From contig JAOZOT010000143.1 in the NCBI GenBank assembly GCA_029933115.1, positions 1 to 5,026 of the forward strand: 5,026 nucleotides of DNA. Direction: 5' to 3'. Within the stretch, counting starts at the first letter, position 1, and the number at the start of each line of letters is the position of its first letter. Both the position numbers and the translations under genes were made by a program. Shown one piece after another: positions 4,897-5,026 of the stretch. The stretch comes from Anaerolineae bacterium. Its GTDB lineage: Bacteria; Chloroflexota; Anaerolineae; E26-bin7. The notes under the pieces are model-generated. The model saw only the letters and a program-made list of their open reading frames with translations, ran no database searches and was not told where the DNA came from.

Positions 4897-5026
4897 GAGA
4901 CGCGGTCAAAAACGTCTTGATCGGTGAAAATGCTCTGGGCTTGCGCTTTCGGTATCATTCGCTCTCGCAACAGCCGGAATTGGCGCGGGAACAGGTACAT
5001 TTTGATAGCCTCGAAAATGAGATCAT
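4893..5026 (-). CDS. C-terminal part of a small protein, probable antitoxin
   Basis: A partial gene running off the right edge, codon-aligned from 5024, with 43 visible residues and a TGA at 4893-4895. It is helical and basic, starting DLIFEAIKMYLFPRQFRLL and ending SIFTDQDVFDRVS. An ending of the type gifTDEDVFrxvS is one I associate with small antitoxins encoded just before PIN-domain toxins in Chloroflexota and cyanobacteria. The ATGA overlap with a PIN-like start (4896) is the classic arrangement of such a cassette and is the main support. The DNA-binding N-terminus is outside the window, so antitoxin class and intactness cannot be judged. That this frame is coding is likely; the antitoxin identity is inference from context plus a remembered pattern. 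Confidence 0.6.
   Translation of the reverse strand, partial: DLIFEAIKMYLFPRQFRLLRERMIPKAQAQSIFTDQDVFDRVS

Noticed and set aside
3831..4898. Long open frame on the plus strand (355 codons) opposite the ATPase gene
   Set aside because: The actin-fold motifs are clear on the minus strand. The plus-strand product shows no motif and its length is explained by the codon bias of the opposite strand.
4885..4915. TTGACC and a following AT-rich stretch as a promoter for the operon
   Set aside because: TTGACC resembles a -35 box, but no acceptable -10 hexamer lies 16-18 bases on, and the sequence is explained as the coding end of the probable antitoxin gene.

Overview
The window reads as a compact chromosomal segment of a moderately GC-rich bacterium. 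The best guess is a member of the Chloroflexota, probably Anaerolineae-like. That rests on one protein: a single-pass membrane protein with a baseplate-J-like outer region, encoded beside an FtsA/PilM-like ATPase, ruvX and mltG. I associate this neighbourhood with that phylum, but the assignment is inference from recalled patterns and was not tested by a search.

Layout from left to right. Positions 1-173 carry no gene that I can support. They hold a palindrome pair and several further short inverted repeats. A complete tRNA-Leu(UAA) with encoded CCA lies on the plus strand at 174-261, followed at once by an intrinsic-type terminator. Everything after that is on the minus strand and is transcribed from right to left. 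In order of transcription it consists of the 3' end of a small gene that looks like an antitoxin (4893 to the window edge), an ATGA-overlapping start of a PIN-domain toxin that breaks down after about 12 codons (4896-4861), an FtsA/PilM-like actin-fold ATPase (4865-3447), a 506-residue single-pass membrane protein with a baseplate-J-like outer region (3441-1921), ruvX (1916-1485) and mltG (1441-296).

The four main genes are tightly packed, with gaps of 5, 4 and 43 bases. Two of the ribosome binding sites lie inside the end of the preceding gene, so a single operon is likely. The ATPase, the membrane protein and the lytic transglycosylase MltG together suggest an envelope or cell-division module. 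RuvX (16S rRNA 5' processing) is a frequent neighbour of MltG. A direct partnership between the ATPase and the membrane protein, on the PilM-PilN or FtsA plan, is a hypothesis.

Two things stand out. First, a broken toxin-antitoxin cassette sits directly at the head of this operon, and the ATPase start codon lies inside the toxin remnant. Second, a pair of related 19-bp palindromes is embedded in frame in the coding sequence of the ATPase, between its core and a probable amphipathic C-terminal helix.
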